DNA of 47,907 nt from an uncultured Christensenella sp. (GTDB lineage Bacteria > Bacillota > Clostridia > Christensenellales > Borkfalkiaceae): contig CAJTUK010000008.1 of NCBI GenBank assembly GCA_910579525.1, forward strand, positions 1 to 47,907, written 5' to 3'. The notes beneath the pieces are model-generated. The model ran no database searches and had not been told where the DNA came from. It saw nothing but the letters and a program-made list of their open reading frames with translations. A program made the translations under genes and the position numbers. Position 1 is the stretch's first letter. Each line of letters begins with the position of its first letter. Positions 38,788 through 47,746 of the stretch are shown here, piece after piece.

Positions 38788-39982
38788 CGTAAGAGACAGA
38801 AATAAGAACACTGGACGACGACCTAACTGGGAGTATCGCTTTGAAATTGCAAGTGTCGCCGGCAAGCGACAAAATGCCACCAAGTCCGGCTTCCGAACCA
38901 AAAAGGAAGCGCTTGAAGCGGGCGCAAAGGCTCTTGCTGAATACTATGCAAGCGGCGAGCACTTCACTCCATCTACGGTCAGCCTAAGTGATTACCTTGA
39001 CTTCTGGCTTGAAAACTATGGTAAGAATCACTGGAAAGATACAACCTTGCAGGGGCGCACGTATATCGTTGAACGAAATATAAAACCTGCGCTCGGCAAG
39101 TATAGATTATCTTCCATCACACCATCCGTCTTACAGACATTCATTAACGGGTTCAGAGATAAGTCAAAGTCGTACATCACTGGCATCCTCGCAACAATCC
39201 ACGTTGCATTTCAGTGCGCAGTATTTCCTTTTGGTTTCATCAAAGTCGATCCCGCGGTTCACGTTACGCCACCATTATCTTCAACAATACCTATGACAAA
39301 AGAAAGAACAACAATCACACAAGAAGACTTCAAAAAAATAGTTGCTAAGTATCCCTTTGGAACCACATACTATATCCCCCTTATGTTGGGATGGCATTGT
39401 GGTCTGCGTATCTCCGAAACTATGGGGCTGACATGGGATTCAGTTGACTTTTTACAAAAAAATGTTACAATAAAGATACAGGTTAATCAACTCGCCAATA
39501 AAGGCATCCCCAAGAGAAAGGTAAGTGCGCCGAAGTTTGGCTCAGTGAGAACCATACCCCTCGACGACGAGATGTTACAAGCTCTTCAAAAAGAGTATGA
39601 TAGACAGACTTGCTTGAGGAATAATATGGGCGACTATTACCCAACGTATTCTTACGACAGCAATGCCTACATCATAGACGGCGGCGACACAATGAACTTT
39701 GTTTGCCGCAACAAGCACGGTGAATGGATGAGTATGAGAAGCCTGAACCACGCTTTGGAAAAAATACGTTCCATCCTTGGCAAAAGCGTTTCGTACCACA
39801 CCTTCAGACACACACACGCAACGATACTTCTGGCGTGTGGCGTCAACCCGAAAGTCATACAGCAAAGGCTTGGGCACCGTAAAATGTCCACCACACTTGA
39901 CGTCTACACACACGCAACTCTCGAAGCTCAAGCGGATGCGATTGACAAAATCCAAAAATTTTTTCAAAGTGACGATAATTAG
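38774..39982 (+). CDS. int: tyrosine-type integrase (Tn916/phage type), 402 aa
   Basis: An N-terminal arm-binding beta domain (residues 1-60), SAM-like core-binding domain (65-165)and catalytic domain. Catalytic residues are R212 (GLRISE), H342 and R345 (HTFRHTHA), H368 (LGHRKM) and Y378 (YTH). Complete and probably active. It is the last gene of the element, beside tmcAL. Confidence 0.95.
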   Translation: MAKINVRDRNKNTGRRPNWEYRFEIASVAGKRQNATKSGFRTKKEALEAGAKALAEYYASGEHFTPSTVSLSDYLDFWLENYGKNHWKDTTLQGRTYIVERNIKPALGKYRLSSITPSVLQTFINGFRDKSKSYITGILATIHVAFQCAVFPFGFIKVDPAVHVTPPLSSTIPMTKERTTITQEDFKKIVAKYPFGTTYYIPLMLGWHCGLRISETMGLTWDSVDFLQKNVTIKIQVNQLANKGIPKRKVSAPKFGSVRTIPLDDEMLQALQKEYDRQTCLRNNMGDYYPTYSYDSNAYIIDGGDTMNFVCRNKHGEWMSMRSLNHALEKIRSILGKSVSYHTFRHTHATILLACGVNPKVIQQRLGHRKMSTTLDVYTHATLEAQADAIDKIQKFFQSDDN

Positions 39983-39983
39983 C

Positions 39984-40074
39984 GTGGACAAAACGTGGAC
40001 AAACAAAAGACAGCAAACTATATATAGTGATAGTTTAGTATTAAAACACAATATATTGTATAAAAGAGGCTAAA
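39984..40074. other. probable right attachment region
   Basis: Directly after int: GTGGACAAA at 39984-39992 and again at 39995-40003 (11-bp period), fit for integrase arm sites. The palindrome ACAATATATTGT lies at 40048-40059. The other end of the element is outside the window, so the core cannot be fixed. Confidence 0.55.
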
Positions 40075-41232
40075 ATGAAAATTTGTGCGGTAATTTGCGA
40101 ATTTAATCCGTTTCATAACGGTCACGCTTATCTTTTAGAGCAGGCAAAAAAGCTCACGGGATGCGACAAGATTCTATGTATTATGAGCGGCTATTTCACG
40201 CAACGCGGAGAAATTGCAGTCATAGACAAGTACTCTCGGGCTCGTCACGCAGTACTTGGCGGTGCAGATTGCGTTATAGAATTACCTACGGCTTTCGCAG
40301 TTGCCCCCGCTGAAATTTTTGCTACAGGAGCAGTAAAGATACTCTCTTCAATACCGGACGTAAAGGCTTTGATTTTCGGTTGCGAAACGGACGATAAAGA
40401 TTTACTCTATAAAACAGCCGATTTTTGTTTGAATGAAACCGAAGATTTTAAACGTACCCTAAACAAAGGATTGCAGTCCGGTGAAAGTTATATTAAAAGT
40501 TTTGTTTCTGCCTTCGAGCAATCCGGCGGTTGCGGGGAATTATTAAAAAAACCGAACAACGTCCTTGCCGTAGAATACGTTAAAGCCATAATAAAATCAA
40601 ACGCCGACTTGGATATTTACCCGTTAAAAAGAATCGGTTCAAACTACAACGACGAGAATCTGACGGAAGGATTATCTTCCGCTAGGGCTATAAGAGAGAA
40701 TCTTAACGACGTTAAAATCTCCGTCAATGTGCCTAAATACGTTTATACGGACTTGAAAAATACTGAAAATCCCACCCGTGAATTTGAAAAAGCGGCAAAA
40801 CTTGTTTTATCCCGCACTTCGGCAAACGAGTTGAAAAAAATTTACGGTTGCGCCGAGGGTTTGGAAAACACATTAAAAAATCTTGAGTACGGGACTTATC
40901 AAAGCATAGTAAAAAACGCAACGACAAAGCGCTATTCGTCCGCTAGAATAAAACGTATAATTTGTTCTGCATTTCTTGGAATTACCAAAAATAACGTCGA
41001 AAACTTTTTATCGGCGCCGCTATATCTGTCTCCGCTTGCAGTTAATAGAAATTGTGCCGACGAAATGCTGTCATCTTTGTCAAAATCTGTTTATCCTTTA
41101 ATTACGAACGGACGTAACGCACAAAATTTGCAAGGGGTTGCGAAAAAATGCAAAAAACTTGACGAGTTCGCAACGGCGCAATGGCGACAAATAACCGGTA
41201 ACAACATCGACAACAAACTCATTATAATATAA
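40075..41232 (+). CDS. tmcAL: tRNA(Met) cytidine acetate ligase TmcAL, 385 aa
   Basis: CEFNPFHNGHAYLLEQAK and MSGYFTQRGEIAVIDKYSRA are the nucleotidyltransferase signatures of TmcAL (YlbM), which makes N4-acetylcytidine at the wobble base of elongator tRNA-Met in Firmicutes. Host gene, more AT-rich than the element, with an intact start although the element ends just upstream. Confidence 0.93.
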   Translation: MKICAVICEFNPFHNGHAYLLEQAKKLTGCDKILCIMSGYFTQRGEIAVIDKYSRARHAVLGGADCVIELPTAFAVAPAEIFATGAVKILSSIPDVKALIFGCETDDKDLLYKTADFCLNETEDFKRTLNKGLQSGESYIKSFVSAFEQSGGCGELLKKPNNVLAVEYVKAIIKSNADLDIYPLKRIGSNYNDENLTEGLSSARAIRENLNDVKISVNVPKYVYTDLKNTENPTREFEKAAKLVLSRTSANELKKIYGCAEGLENTLKNLEYGTYQSIVKNATTKRYSSARIKRIICSAFLGITKNNVENFLSAPLYLSPLAVNRNCADEMLSSLSKSVYPLITNGRNAQNLQGVAKKCKKLDEFATAQWRQITGNNIDNKLIII

Positions 41233-41261
41233 AAAAGCACGGATAAATTCCGTGCTTTTTT
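41231..41261. terminator. bidirectional intrinsic terminator
   Basis: AAAAAAGCACGGA and TCCGTGCTTTTTT around TAAAT, between the convergent tmcAL and pseudouridine synthase genes. Confidence 0.92.
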
Positions 41262-41958
41262 ATATTGAATTTAAATAAGCGACTTCTGCGACAGTGAGCT
41301 TTCTGTAAGCGCCCCTATCAAGTCCACGCAAAGTAATTTCACCGATTTTTATACGTTTCAAAAGCATAACCTCTTTACCGATAGCCGCAAACATTTTTCT
41401 TATTTCTCTGTTCTTCCCCTCGGTTATCGTAACATGCACTTTCGTAAATGCTTTATTTGTCTCTACTATATGCGCCTTGCTCTTTTTAGTAACATAACCG
41501 TCTATCTCTATTCCGCTACGAATAGGATTGAGATCCGCTTCGGTAAGCACGCCTTCAATTTTAACCAGATAAGTTTTGGGGACTTCGTTTGACGGATGCA
41601 TAAGCTTTTGTGCCAATTCACCGTCAGTAGTCATAATCAAAAGTCCTTCACTGTCATAATCGAGTCTGCCGACAGGGTAAATTCTGCCTACGTTTGAAGG
41701 CATCAAATCCATTACTGTCTTTCTTCCCTTTTCATCGGAAACCGAACATATATAGCCTTTAGGTTTATTCAACAAATAATATTCGTTTTTTTGCAAAACG
41801 ACTTTATTTCCGTTAACCGAAACTTCATCGTCGGGATTTACTTCAAGACCAAGCGCAGCCGTCTTTCCGTTAACCGAAACTTTGCCGTCTGCAATTAATT
41901 TATCGCATTCCCTTCTTGAAGCAACTCCCGCCGCGGCGAGAAATTTATTTAAACGCAT
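41260..41958 (-). CDS. rluB: RsuA/RluB-type rRNA pseudouridine synthase, 232 aa
   Basis: N-terminal S4 domain (MRLNKFLAAAGVASRRECDKLI), catalytic GRLDYDSEGLL with the active Asp, and KNREIRKMF. Modifies a uridine in rRNA (RsuA or RluB site not decidable). Last gene of a minus-strand operon. Confidence 0.9.
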   Translation of the reverse strand: MRLNKFLAAAGVASRRECDKLIADGKVSVNGKTAALGLEVNPDDEVSVNGNKVVLQKNEYYLLNKPKGYICSVSDEKGRKTVMDLMPSNVGRIYPVGRLDYDSEGLLIMTTDGELAQKLMHPSNEVPKTYLVKIEGVLTEADLNPIRSGIEIDGYVTKKSKAHIVETNKAFTKVHVTITEGKNREIRKMFAAIGKEVMLLKRIKIGEITLRGLDRGAYRKLTVAEVAYLNSI

Positions 41959-41978
41959 TAGAGATAACCAACTTTATA

Positions 41979-42995
41979 TTAATTATCTACTATACTATAC
42001 AAATCTGCGCTAAAAATCAAGTCGTTTTCACCTCTTATTTCAAGCGTGCCGCATAAATCCCCTTTATTGATTTTTTTGTCCGTACCAACAGATTTTACAC
42101 TAAAACTTATTTTTTCATTACTTCTAACGACTATTGTTTCTGAATTTGACAATTTGCAAAGTACTTTGTCAGACATAAATACTGCATTTTCGTCCAATTC
42201 AAGCAATTTAAAACCGGAAAAGCATTCATCAAGCAGCGCTTTACTTCTCTCATACATATCCGGACATGATAATACTACCGTAACGATATCCATACCATCC
42301 CGTTCAGCCGAAGACACAAGGCAACGCCCAGCTTTTACGGTGTAGCCGGTTTTTACTCCGTTTGCACCATTATAATTATATAGCATTTTATTTTTATTTG
42401 CAAAAGAACGGTACTTACCTATATGGCTTTTTGTAGATACGACTTCTTTAAAAGTTTCATTGCGCATTGCATGGCAGGCAATTTTACACAAATCTCTCGC
42501 GGTGGTGTAATGTTCGTCGTCGGGCAATCCACTCGGATTTTTAAAATTAGTATTTTGCGCGCCAATCTCTTTAGCTCTGGCATTCATAACTTCAACAAAT
42601 TTTTCCACGCTGCCGCTATGATGAATTGCAAGCGCTGTCGCACTGTCGTTTCCCGAGCGTAGCATTAAGCCGTATAAAAGATCCCGCACATCTATTTCTT
42701 CGTTTTTTTTCAGATATATGCTTGACCCCTCTATTCCCACCGCCTCATCGGGAACCGTAATAACTTCGTCAAGATTACAATCCTCAACTATAATGATTGC
42801 GGTCATTATCTTTGTTGTGCTTGCCATCGGCATTTTTGTGTCTGCGTTGCTTGCCGTTAACACCGTACCCGTATTGAGTTCCATTGCAATCTCTGCACGG
42901 GCGTCGGCGAAAGCGTTTACTGAACATATGGACACCGCCACGCCGAATAAGGCTATGCCGGCAAGACAAATTGTCAATAAATATTTTTTAAACAT
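41979..42995 (-). CDS. dacF: D-alanyl-D-alanine carboxypeptidase (DacF-like), 338 aa
   Basis: An N-terminal signal/membrane segment (residues 3-30), then the penicillin-binding motifs SxxK (MASTTKIM), SGN (RSGNDSA) and KTG (GVKTGYT). It trims peptidoglycan stem peptides. Overlaps ytfJ by 8 nt. Confidence 0.9.
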   Translation of the reverse strand: MFKKYLLTICLAGIALFGVAVSICSVNAFADARAEIAMELNTGTVLTASNADTKMPMASTTKIMTAIIIVEDCNLDEVITVPDEAVGIEGSSIYLKKNEEIDVRDLLYGLMLRSGNDSATALAIHHSGSVEKFVEVMNARAKEIGAQNTNFKNPSGLPDDEHYTTARDLCKIACHAMRNETFKEVVSTKSHIGKYRSFANKNKMLYNYNGANGVKTGYTVKAGRCLVSSAERDGMDIVTVVLSCPDMYERSKALLDECFSGFKLLELDENAVFMSDKVLCKLSNSETIVVRSNEKISFSVKSVGTDKKINKGDLCGTLEIRGENDLIFSADLYSIVDN

Positions 42996-43362
42996 TGTCG
43001 GTTATTTTATGAACTAATTCTCCGGTTTTATCTATTAAAGTATCTATAGCGCCTTCTTCAATACGAAGTAAACGGCAACCATTGCCGTCATCAATTAAAA
43101 AACCCTTCGGCTTTACGGTTATAACCGTTCCATTACCTCCGGCCATTTGAAAGCCGTCGGCTTCTTTATAAGTTTTTACGTCGCCGTATTCTCCGCCACC
43201 GCTCAAATTAACAACCGTTACCGAAGTAAGAGGAATAACCTCAGACCCGCTTACCGTAATAATGGGTTTGCCTACAACCGTATCGGCGCCAGCGACTTTT
43301 TCTATTGAAAGAGCGGGCGCGTCAAATTCTTTTCCCCTGCTTTTTTTAATTTTTGAGTTCAT
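42988..43362 (-). CDS. ytfJ: YtfJ/GerW sporulation protein, 124 aa
   Basis: VVGKPIITVSGSEVIPLTSVTVVNLSGGG matches the Spore_YtfJ family, needed for spore germination in Bacillus. Its presence marks the host as belonging to a sporulating lineage. Coupled to dacF and to the gene upstream. Confidence 0.88.
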   Translation of the reverse strand: MNSKIKKSRGKEFDAPALSIEKVAGADTVVGKPIITVSGSEVIPLTSVTVVNLSGGGEYGDVKTYKEADGFQMAGGNGTVITVKPKGFLIDDGNGCRLLRIEEGAIDTLIDKTGELVHKITDNV

Positions 43363-43870
43363 TTAATTTCTCCATTATCAATATAAACATAATTTTTGCA
43401 ACTACGGCAAGATTTAAAATCGTTACGGCTTTTAAGTAATAATGAATTTCAGAATGTTCCTCGTTAAAAATAGTGTAATTTCTTAACTTGCAATAATTTC
43501 CGTTCATTTGCACGAATTTGTAAATTGCCGTTGTCAGTCCGTGTTGAGCAAGCGCCACATAAGCGTTGCCTTCACTCCCCATACCGTAGTCGCCAAGCTG
43601 AATGATTTTATAAAGGCACAAAGTGTTGAAAATTTTGTAAAAACTCAATTTGAACTTTTTTATGTCCATTTTTTTGTTTTTACCGTTAATTTGCATTTCG
43701 CCCGGCTTATTCTTTACGGTGTTAGCGTTGTAAAAGTTAAATTTGAATATCCCCACGTTAAGGCTTGCGTATTTTTCCGCCGTATTTATATAAATGTAAT
43801 TATTTACGTGAATAGGAAAAATAAAAATCAATAAGCCCGCGGCACCGAGATAAATCAAAGCCTCGTTCAT
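43346..43870 (-). CDS. YtfI-like (DUF2953) membrane-associated protein, about 174 aa
   Basis: The start at 43870 gives MNEALIYLGAAGLLIFIFPIHVN, a membrane anchor; a longer frame begins at 43924 but lies in a terminator. QLGDYGMGSEGNAYVALAQHG in the middle and the place directly before ytfJ fit YtfI/DUF2953. No good ribosome site, so the start is unsure. Confidence 0.7.
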   Translation of the reverse strand: MNEALIYLGAAGLLIFIFPIHVNNYIYINTAEKYASLNVGIFKFNFYNANTVKNKPGEMQINGKNKKMDIKKFKLSFYKIFNTLCLYKIIQLGDYGMGSEGNAYVALAQHGLTTAIYKFVQMNGNYCKLRNYTIFNEEHSEIHYYLKAVTILNLAVVAKIMFILIMEKLNELKN

Positions 43871-43910
43871 AAAATTATTATTTGTAACAAATAATTTAAT
43901 ATACAAAAAA

Positions 43911-43933
43911 AAGACGGTACTCAACCGTCTTTT
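43911..43933 (-). terminator. terminator after scpB
   Basis: GACGGT and ACCGTC around ACTCA, flanked by A and T runs; read on the minus strand it ends the lysA-scpB transcript. Confidence 0.8.
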
Positions 43934-43942
43934 AATAATATT

Positions 43943-44674
43943 TTAATCGATTTTGATTACTTCTTCTTCGTCGTCCCCGTTCAGAAATTCGGGAATTTCA
44001 AAACCGTTCTCGTCCACTCTTATCTGCTTTTCTTCTTTCTTCGGAGCAGGCTTCTTTTCAGTCGTGGATTCTTGCTCGACATATTCGTCCTTTTTATAAA
44101 GATAATTTCCGTCGTCTTCGTCGTCTGAAAGGATATTGCTGTTTAATTCCGCAATCTGCGCCATAAGCTCGTCGTAATCGGGTAGTTCGTCTATAGAGTT
44201 TAACTTGAACCTCTTTAAAAAATTGTCTGTTGTTGCGTACATAATCGGCTTACCGACCGCGTCTTTTCTCCCGCATGCCACAATCATTTCAAGTTCAAGT
44301 AAAGTATGTATTGCATAATCGCAGCTAACCTGTCTAATGTCTTCCAGCTCGGGTTTGGTTATCGGCTGTTTATACGCTATAATAGCCGCGCACTCCAAAA
44401 TCGTCTTTGTAAACTCTTTTTCTTTTATAGGTATAAGAACTTCGGATATCTGCTGTTTGTATTTCGGACTGGAAGCAAACTGAAGTTTCCCGTTAAACAC
44501 GAGAAGCTGAATTCCGCTTTCTTCGCCGTATTTTTCTTTTAATTCGTCAACACTCTTATTAACTTCTTTAATGCTTACGCCCAATTTTTCAACTATAAAT
44601 TTTACGGGCACCGCTTCGCCCGACGCGAACGTTATCGCCTCAATTATATTCGTCAAATTGTTCACTTGACACAT
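43943..44674 (-). CDS. scpB: chromosome segregation protein ScpB, 243 aa
   Basis: Winged-helix SMC partner: EAITFASGEAVPVKFIVEKLGVS, IAYKQPITKPELEDIRQVSCD and GRKDAVGKPIMYATT are diagnostic. Acidic C-terminal tail. Works with ScpA and SMC as condensin. Overlaps scpA by 35 nt. Confidence 0.95.
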   Translation of the reverse strand: MCQVNNLTNIIEAITFASGEAVPVKFIVEKLGVSIKEVNKSVDELKEKYGEESGIQLLVFNGKLQFASSPKYKQQISEVLIPIKEKEFTKTILECAAIIAYKQPITKPELEDIRQVSCDYAIHTLLELEMIVACGRKDAVGKPIMYATTDNFLKRFKLNSIDELPDYDELMAQIAELNSNILSDDEDDGNYLYKKDEYVEQESTTEKKPAPKKEEKQIRVDENGFEIPEFLNGDDEEEVIKID

Positions 44675-45452
44675 CCTTTAAATCCCAGTCCGGATTAATT
44701 AAAATTTTGATTTCGCCGAACGAACAAGCCTGTTGAACGGTAATAAACTGATGTTTGAGCATCTCCAAAAGCGCCTGAAACGTCGTAACCACTTCGTTTT
44801 TAGAATAAGTGGTAAAAAGTTTTTCAAACATTACTTCTTTTTCAGCAATAAGCCGTTCGCGTATATAAGCCACCTTCTCTTCGACAGTGTGCTCGTCTTT
44901 GGGAATTTCCCGCACTTTTTCTTTCTCGCGTTGCAGGCTTTCGTTTTTTAACATCATTTTTGCAAACGCTTCCAAAAGTGCGCTAACCGTAAAATCTTTA
45001 TACACAACTCTTACGGTATTGAGCGACGGATCGGGTTCTTTAAAAAGATAACCTACAGTTTCAAGGTCTTTTAGTTTAGGTGTCTCGCCCTTAATGAGCT
45101 CGTATTCACGCTGCTTTAACTGCTCAATCAGCGCCTTTTTCTCGTCTTCATCGCCACCCATTTCTTCGCCGGCTACTTCTACGACGGGCACCATGCTTTT
45201 CGATTTAATATAAATAATTTGCGCGGCGAGAGCAAGATATTCGCTCTCTTTATCAACGTCTCGGCGCGGTTGAGACTTCATAAACTCAATATAATCCAAA
45301 AATTGTTCCGTGACTTTTGAAACGAACACGTCTTCTATCTTAATCTGTGCAATATTTATTAGATGCAACAAAAGATCAAGCGGACCCTCAAAATCGTCTA
45401 AAACCGTATTATAATCTACAACCGATTCGAAATTTTCTATATTGAAAGCCAT
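44640..45452 (-). CDS. scpA: chromosome segregation protein ScpA, 270 aa
   Basis: Kleisin: DFEGPLDLLLHLINIAQIKIEDV N-terminal motif and ALLEMLKHQFITVQQACSFGEI C-terminal winged helix. Bridges the SMC heads. Confidence 0.95.
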   Translation of the reverse strand: MAFNIENFESVVDYNTVLDDFEGPLDLLLHLINIAQIKIEDVFVSKVTEQFLDYIEFMKSQPRRDVDKESEYLALAAQIIYIKSKSMVPVVEVAGEEMGGDEDEKKALIEQLKQREYELIKGETPKLKDLETVGYLFKEPDPSLNTVRVVYKDFTVSALLEAFAKMMLKNESLQREKEKVREIPKDEHTVEEKVAYIRERLIAEKEVMFEKLFTTYSKNEVVTTFQALLEMLKHQFITVQQACSFGEIKILINPDWDLKDVSSEQFDEYN

Positions 45453-45455
45453 AAT

Positions 45456-46208
45456 TTAAAACACCGAAACTATTTTAAGCGTTACGTCGGGCTGAATAAT
45501 CCAGTCCCAAAACGCCTTTATAGGAAAACCTATAATATTTTGCGCAAACCACCCGACCCATCTGAGAATATCAAAGTAATTAGCTAAAGGTAAATCAGCA
45601 TACTTCACTAATATCCCGCACAAAAAACTTTCCAGAACAAGAATTAAAAGGATATATGGTCCGTATGTTCTCAAGAATTTGCGTACGGGATTGACTTGAC
45701 GCGTAAACGCCTCAATAACTCTGAACCCGTCCAAAGGAAAAACAGGCAAAAGGTTGAACACAAAAACGCTCATTCCGTAAGCGTAAATAAAGAAAAACGC
45801 ATAATAAATAACCTGTACTATTGCGCCCAACCACTGATTATCCGCAAAAAATTCGTAATTTCCGTAATATAAAAAATTGAGCACAACAAGATATAACGGA
45901 TAAACGACAAACGCTATTAAATAATTGGTTATTACTCCCGCTATCGCAGTAGAAAATAATCCTTTTTTATAACTGCGGAAATTTGCAGGATTAACGGGGA
46001 CAGGTTTAGCCCAACCGAATCCGGTAATCGCACACATTATAAAACCAGCGGGGTCAATATGCTTAATCGGGTTAAGCGTAAGCCGACCGTTAAGTTTAGC
46101 CGTAGCGTCACCCCATTTATACGCAACAAAGGCATGTGCAAATTCGTGCGGCGCAAATATGAATATTACAGCGACGAGCCCCGCTATTATTTGAACAAGT
46201 TCACTCAT
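45456..46208 (-). CDS. site-2 protease (M50) family membrane protein, 250 aa
   Basis: The zinc motif HEFAHAF in the first membrane segment and LLPVFPLDGFRV (D of the third ligand). About five membrane segments. Overlaps lysA by ATGA. Substrate unknown; the family sits before scpA in many Firmicutes. Confidence 0.9.
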   Translation of the reverse strand: MSELVQIIAGLVAVIFIFAPHEFAHAFVAYKWGDATAKLNGRLTLNPIKHIDPAGFIMCAITGFGWAKPVPVNPANFRSYKKGLFSTAIAGVITNYLIAFVVYPLYLVVLNFLYYGNYEFFADNQWLGAIVQVIYYAFFFIYAYGMSVFVFNLLPVFPLDGFRVIEAFTRQVNPVRKFLRTYGPYILLILVLESFLCGILVKYADLPLANYFDILRWVGWFAQNIIGFPIKAFWDWIIQPDVTLKIVSVF

Positions 46209-47533
46209 TTTTTTAACCTTTCGGGAACAACGTCGTTCCTTACGATATCTTCGTAAGTTTGCGGTTTAATAACATAATCGGCTTTTCCGTCCTTGACAAA
46301 TATTGCAGGCGGAACAAAATTTCTATTATAATTACTTGCCATTGAATAGTTGTATGCTCCCGTAGTCAATACTGCAAGTATATCTCCCTCACGCACTTCG
46401 GGCAACGGCATATCAACCCCGATAAGGTCGCCGCTTTCGCAACATTTGCCGGCAACAGAAACTTTTTCAGTACAAGCCGCGTTTGCTCGGTCGGCGATTA
46501 TTGCGGTATATTTAGACTGATAGAGAGCATATCTCGGATTTTCAAACATTCCGCCGTCTATGGCTACGTACTTTTTTATCCCCGGAATATCCTTTATTGC
46601 ACCTACGGTGTAAAGAGTTATTCCGGCTTCTCCCACTATTGACCTGCCGGGCTCTATTATTAAGCGCGGCAAGTTCAAATTCCTATTCTTACAGTTTTCT
46701 TTGACGGCACAAATTAAAGTTTTTAAGTAATCTGCGTAATCGGAAAGTTTAAGTTCAGGATCTTCGTCGTTATACCAAACGCCGAAACCTCCGCCCAAAT
46801 TTATTTCTTCCGCTTCAAAACCGTATTTCTGTTTAATTTTAGCTGAAAAATCAATGAGTTTTTCTGCGGCTATTTTAAAAGACTGCTTTTCAAAAATTTG
46901 CGAGCCGATATGACAATGATATCCTTTCAAATCCAGATTATCTTTGCTTAATACGTGAGTAATTATTTTTTCTGCAGAACCGTCCGATACGGAAAACCCG
47001 AATTTACTGTCAGTCCTTGCCGTTTGTACGAACGCATGAGTATGCGCTTCCACACCGGGATTTGTTCTGACCAAAACTTTTTGTCTGATTCCGCGTTTTT
47101 TTGCAATGCCGTCAAGAATATCCGCCTCACCGTATCCGTCTACAACTATGCAACCTATACCCGCGTCAACAGCCTCTTCAAGCTCACGCACAAGTTTATT
47201 ATTACCGTGCATATAAGCGTTTTGAATGGGGAAACTCGCTTTTACCGCGGTATACAACTCCCCGCCGGAAACTACGTCTATACCAATTTGCTCCTGTTTT
47301 GCAACAACGTACATTGCTTTACAGGAAAACGCTTTAGACGCATATAAAACAAGCCCGTTACCACCGTATTCCTCGTCAATTGTTCTTTTATAAACGCGCA
47401 TCATATTTCGTATATGCGCCTCATCGAAAACATACAAAGGAGTACCGAATTCCCGCGCGAGTTCAACCGCGTCAGCTCCGCCTATTTCAAGATGACCGTT
47501 CGGTTTGATTTTTAAAGTATCGCGTAAATTCAT
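46205..47533 (-). CDS. lysA: diaminopimelate decarboxylase, 442 aa
   Basis: Fold-III PLP enzyme: PLP lysine in LYASKAFSCKAM, YHCHIGSQI, NLGGGFGVWY, EPGRSIVGEAG and CESGDLIG. Last step of lysine synthesis. A clear promoter lies upstream. Confidence 0.95.
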   Translation of the reverse strand: MNLRDTLKIKPNGHLEIGGADAVELAREFGTPLYVFDEAHIRNMMRVYKRTIDEEYGGNGLVLYASKAFSCKAMYVVAKQEQIGIDVVSGGELYTAVKASFPIQNAYMHGNNKLVRELEEAVDAGIGCIVVDGYGEADILDGIAKKRGIRQKVLVRTNPGVEAHTHAFVQTARTDSKFGFSVSDGSAEKIITHVLSKDNLDLKGYHCHIGSQIFEKQSFKIAAEKLIDFSAKIKQKYGFEAEEINLGGGFGVWYNDEDPELKLSDYADYLKTLICAVKENCKNRNLNLPRLIIEPGRSIVGEAGITLYTVGAIKDIPGIKKYVAIDGGMFENPRYALYQSKYTAIIADRANAACTEKVSVAGKCCESGDLIGVDMPLPEVREGDILAVLTTGAYNYSMASNYNRNFVPPAIFVKDGKADYVIKPQTYEDIVRNDVVPERLKK

Positions 47534-47551
47534 AATTCGCCTCCGTTTATA

Positions 47552-47580
47552 ATTTTAACAAAACACAGTCGATTAGTCAA
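47552..47580 (-). promoter_or_regulatory. lysA promoter
   Basis: On the minus strand TTGACT, 17 nt, TAAAAT, then GGAGG before the ATG. No L-box-like leader fits in the short gap. Confidence 0.75.
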
Positions 47581-47690
47581 TTACATTTTATTGCTTTTTC
47601 ACCGCACAAACAATATAAAAGCGCGCGCAAGCGCACTTCATATAGGGAACTAAAAAATTAAATTTTTAAGAGTAGCTTTCAAGCGATGGC

Positions 47691-47725
47691 AAAAAGCTCC
47701 CGAACAAATTGTTCGCGAGCTTTTA
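47691..47725. terminator. intrinsic terminator
   Basis: AAAAGCTC-C-CGAACA pairs with TTGTTCG-C-GAGCTTTT. Lies between the GNAT gene and lysA. Confidence 0.75.
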
Positions 47726-47746
47726 ACTACACATTATTTACAAAGT

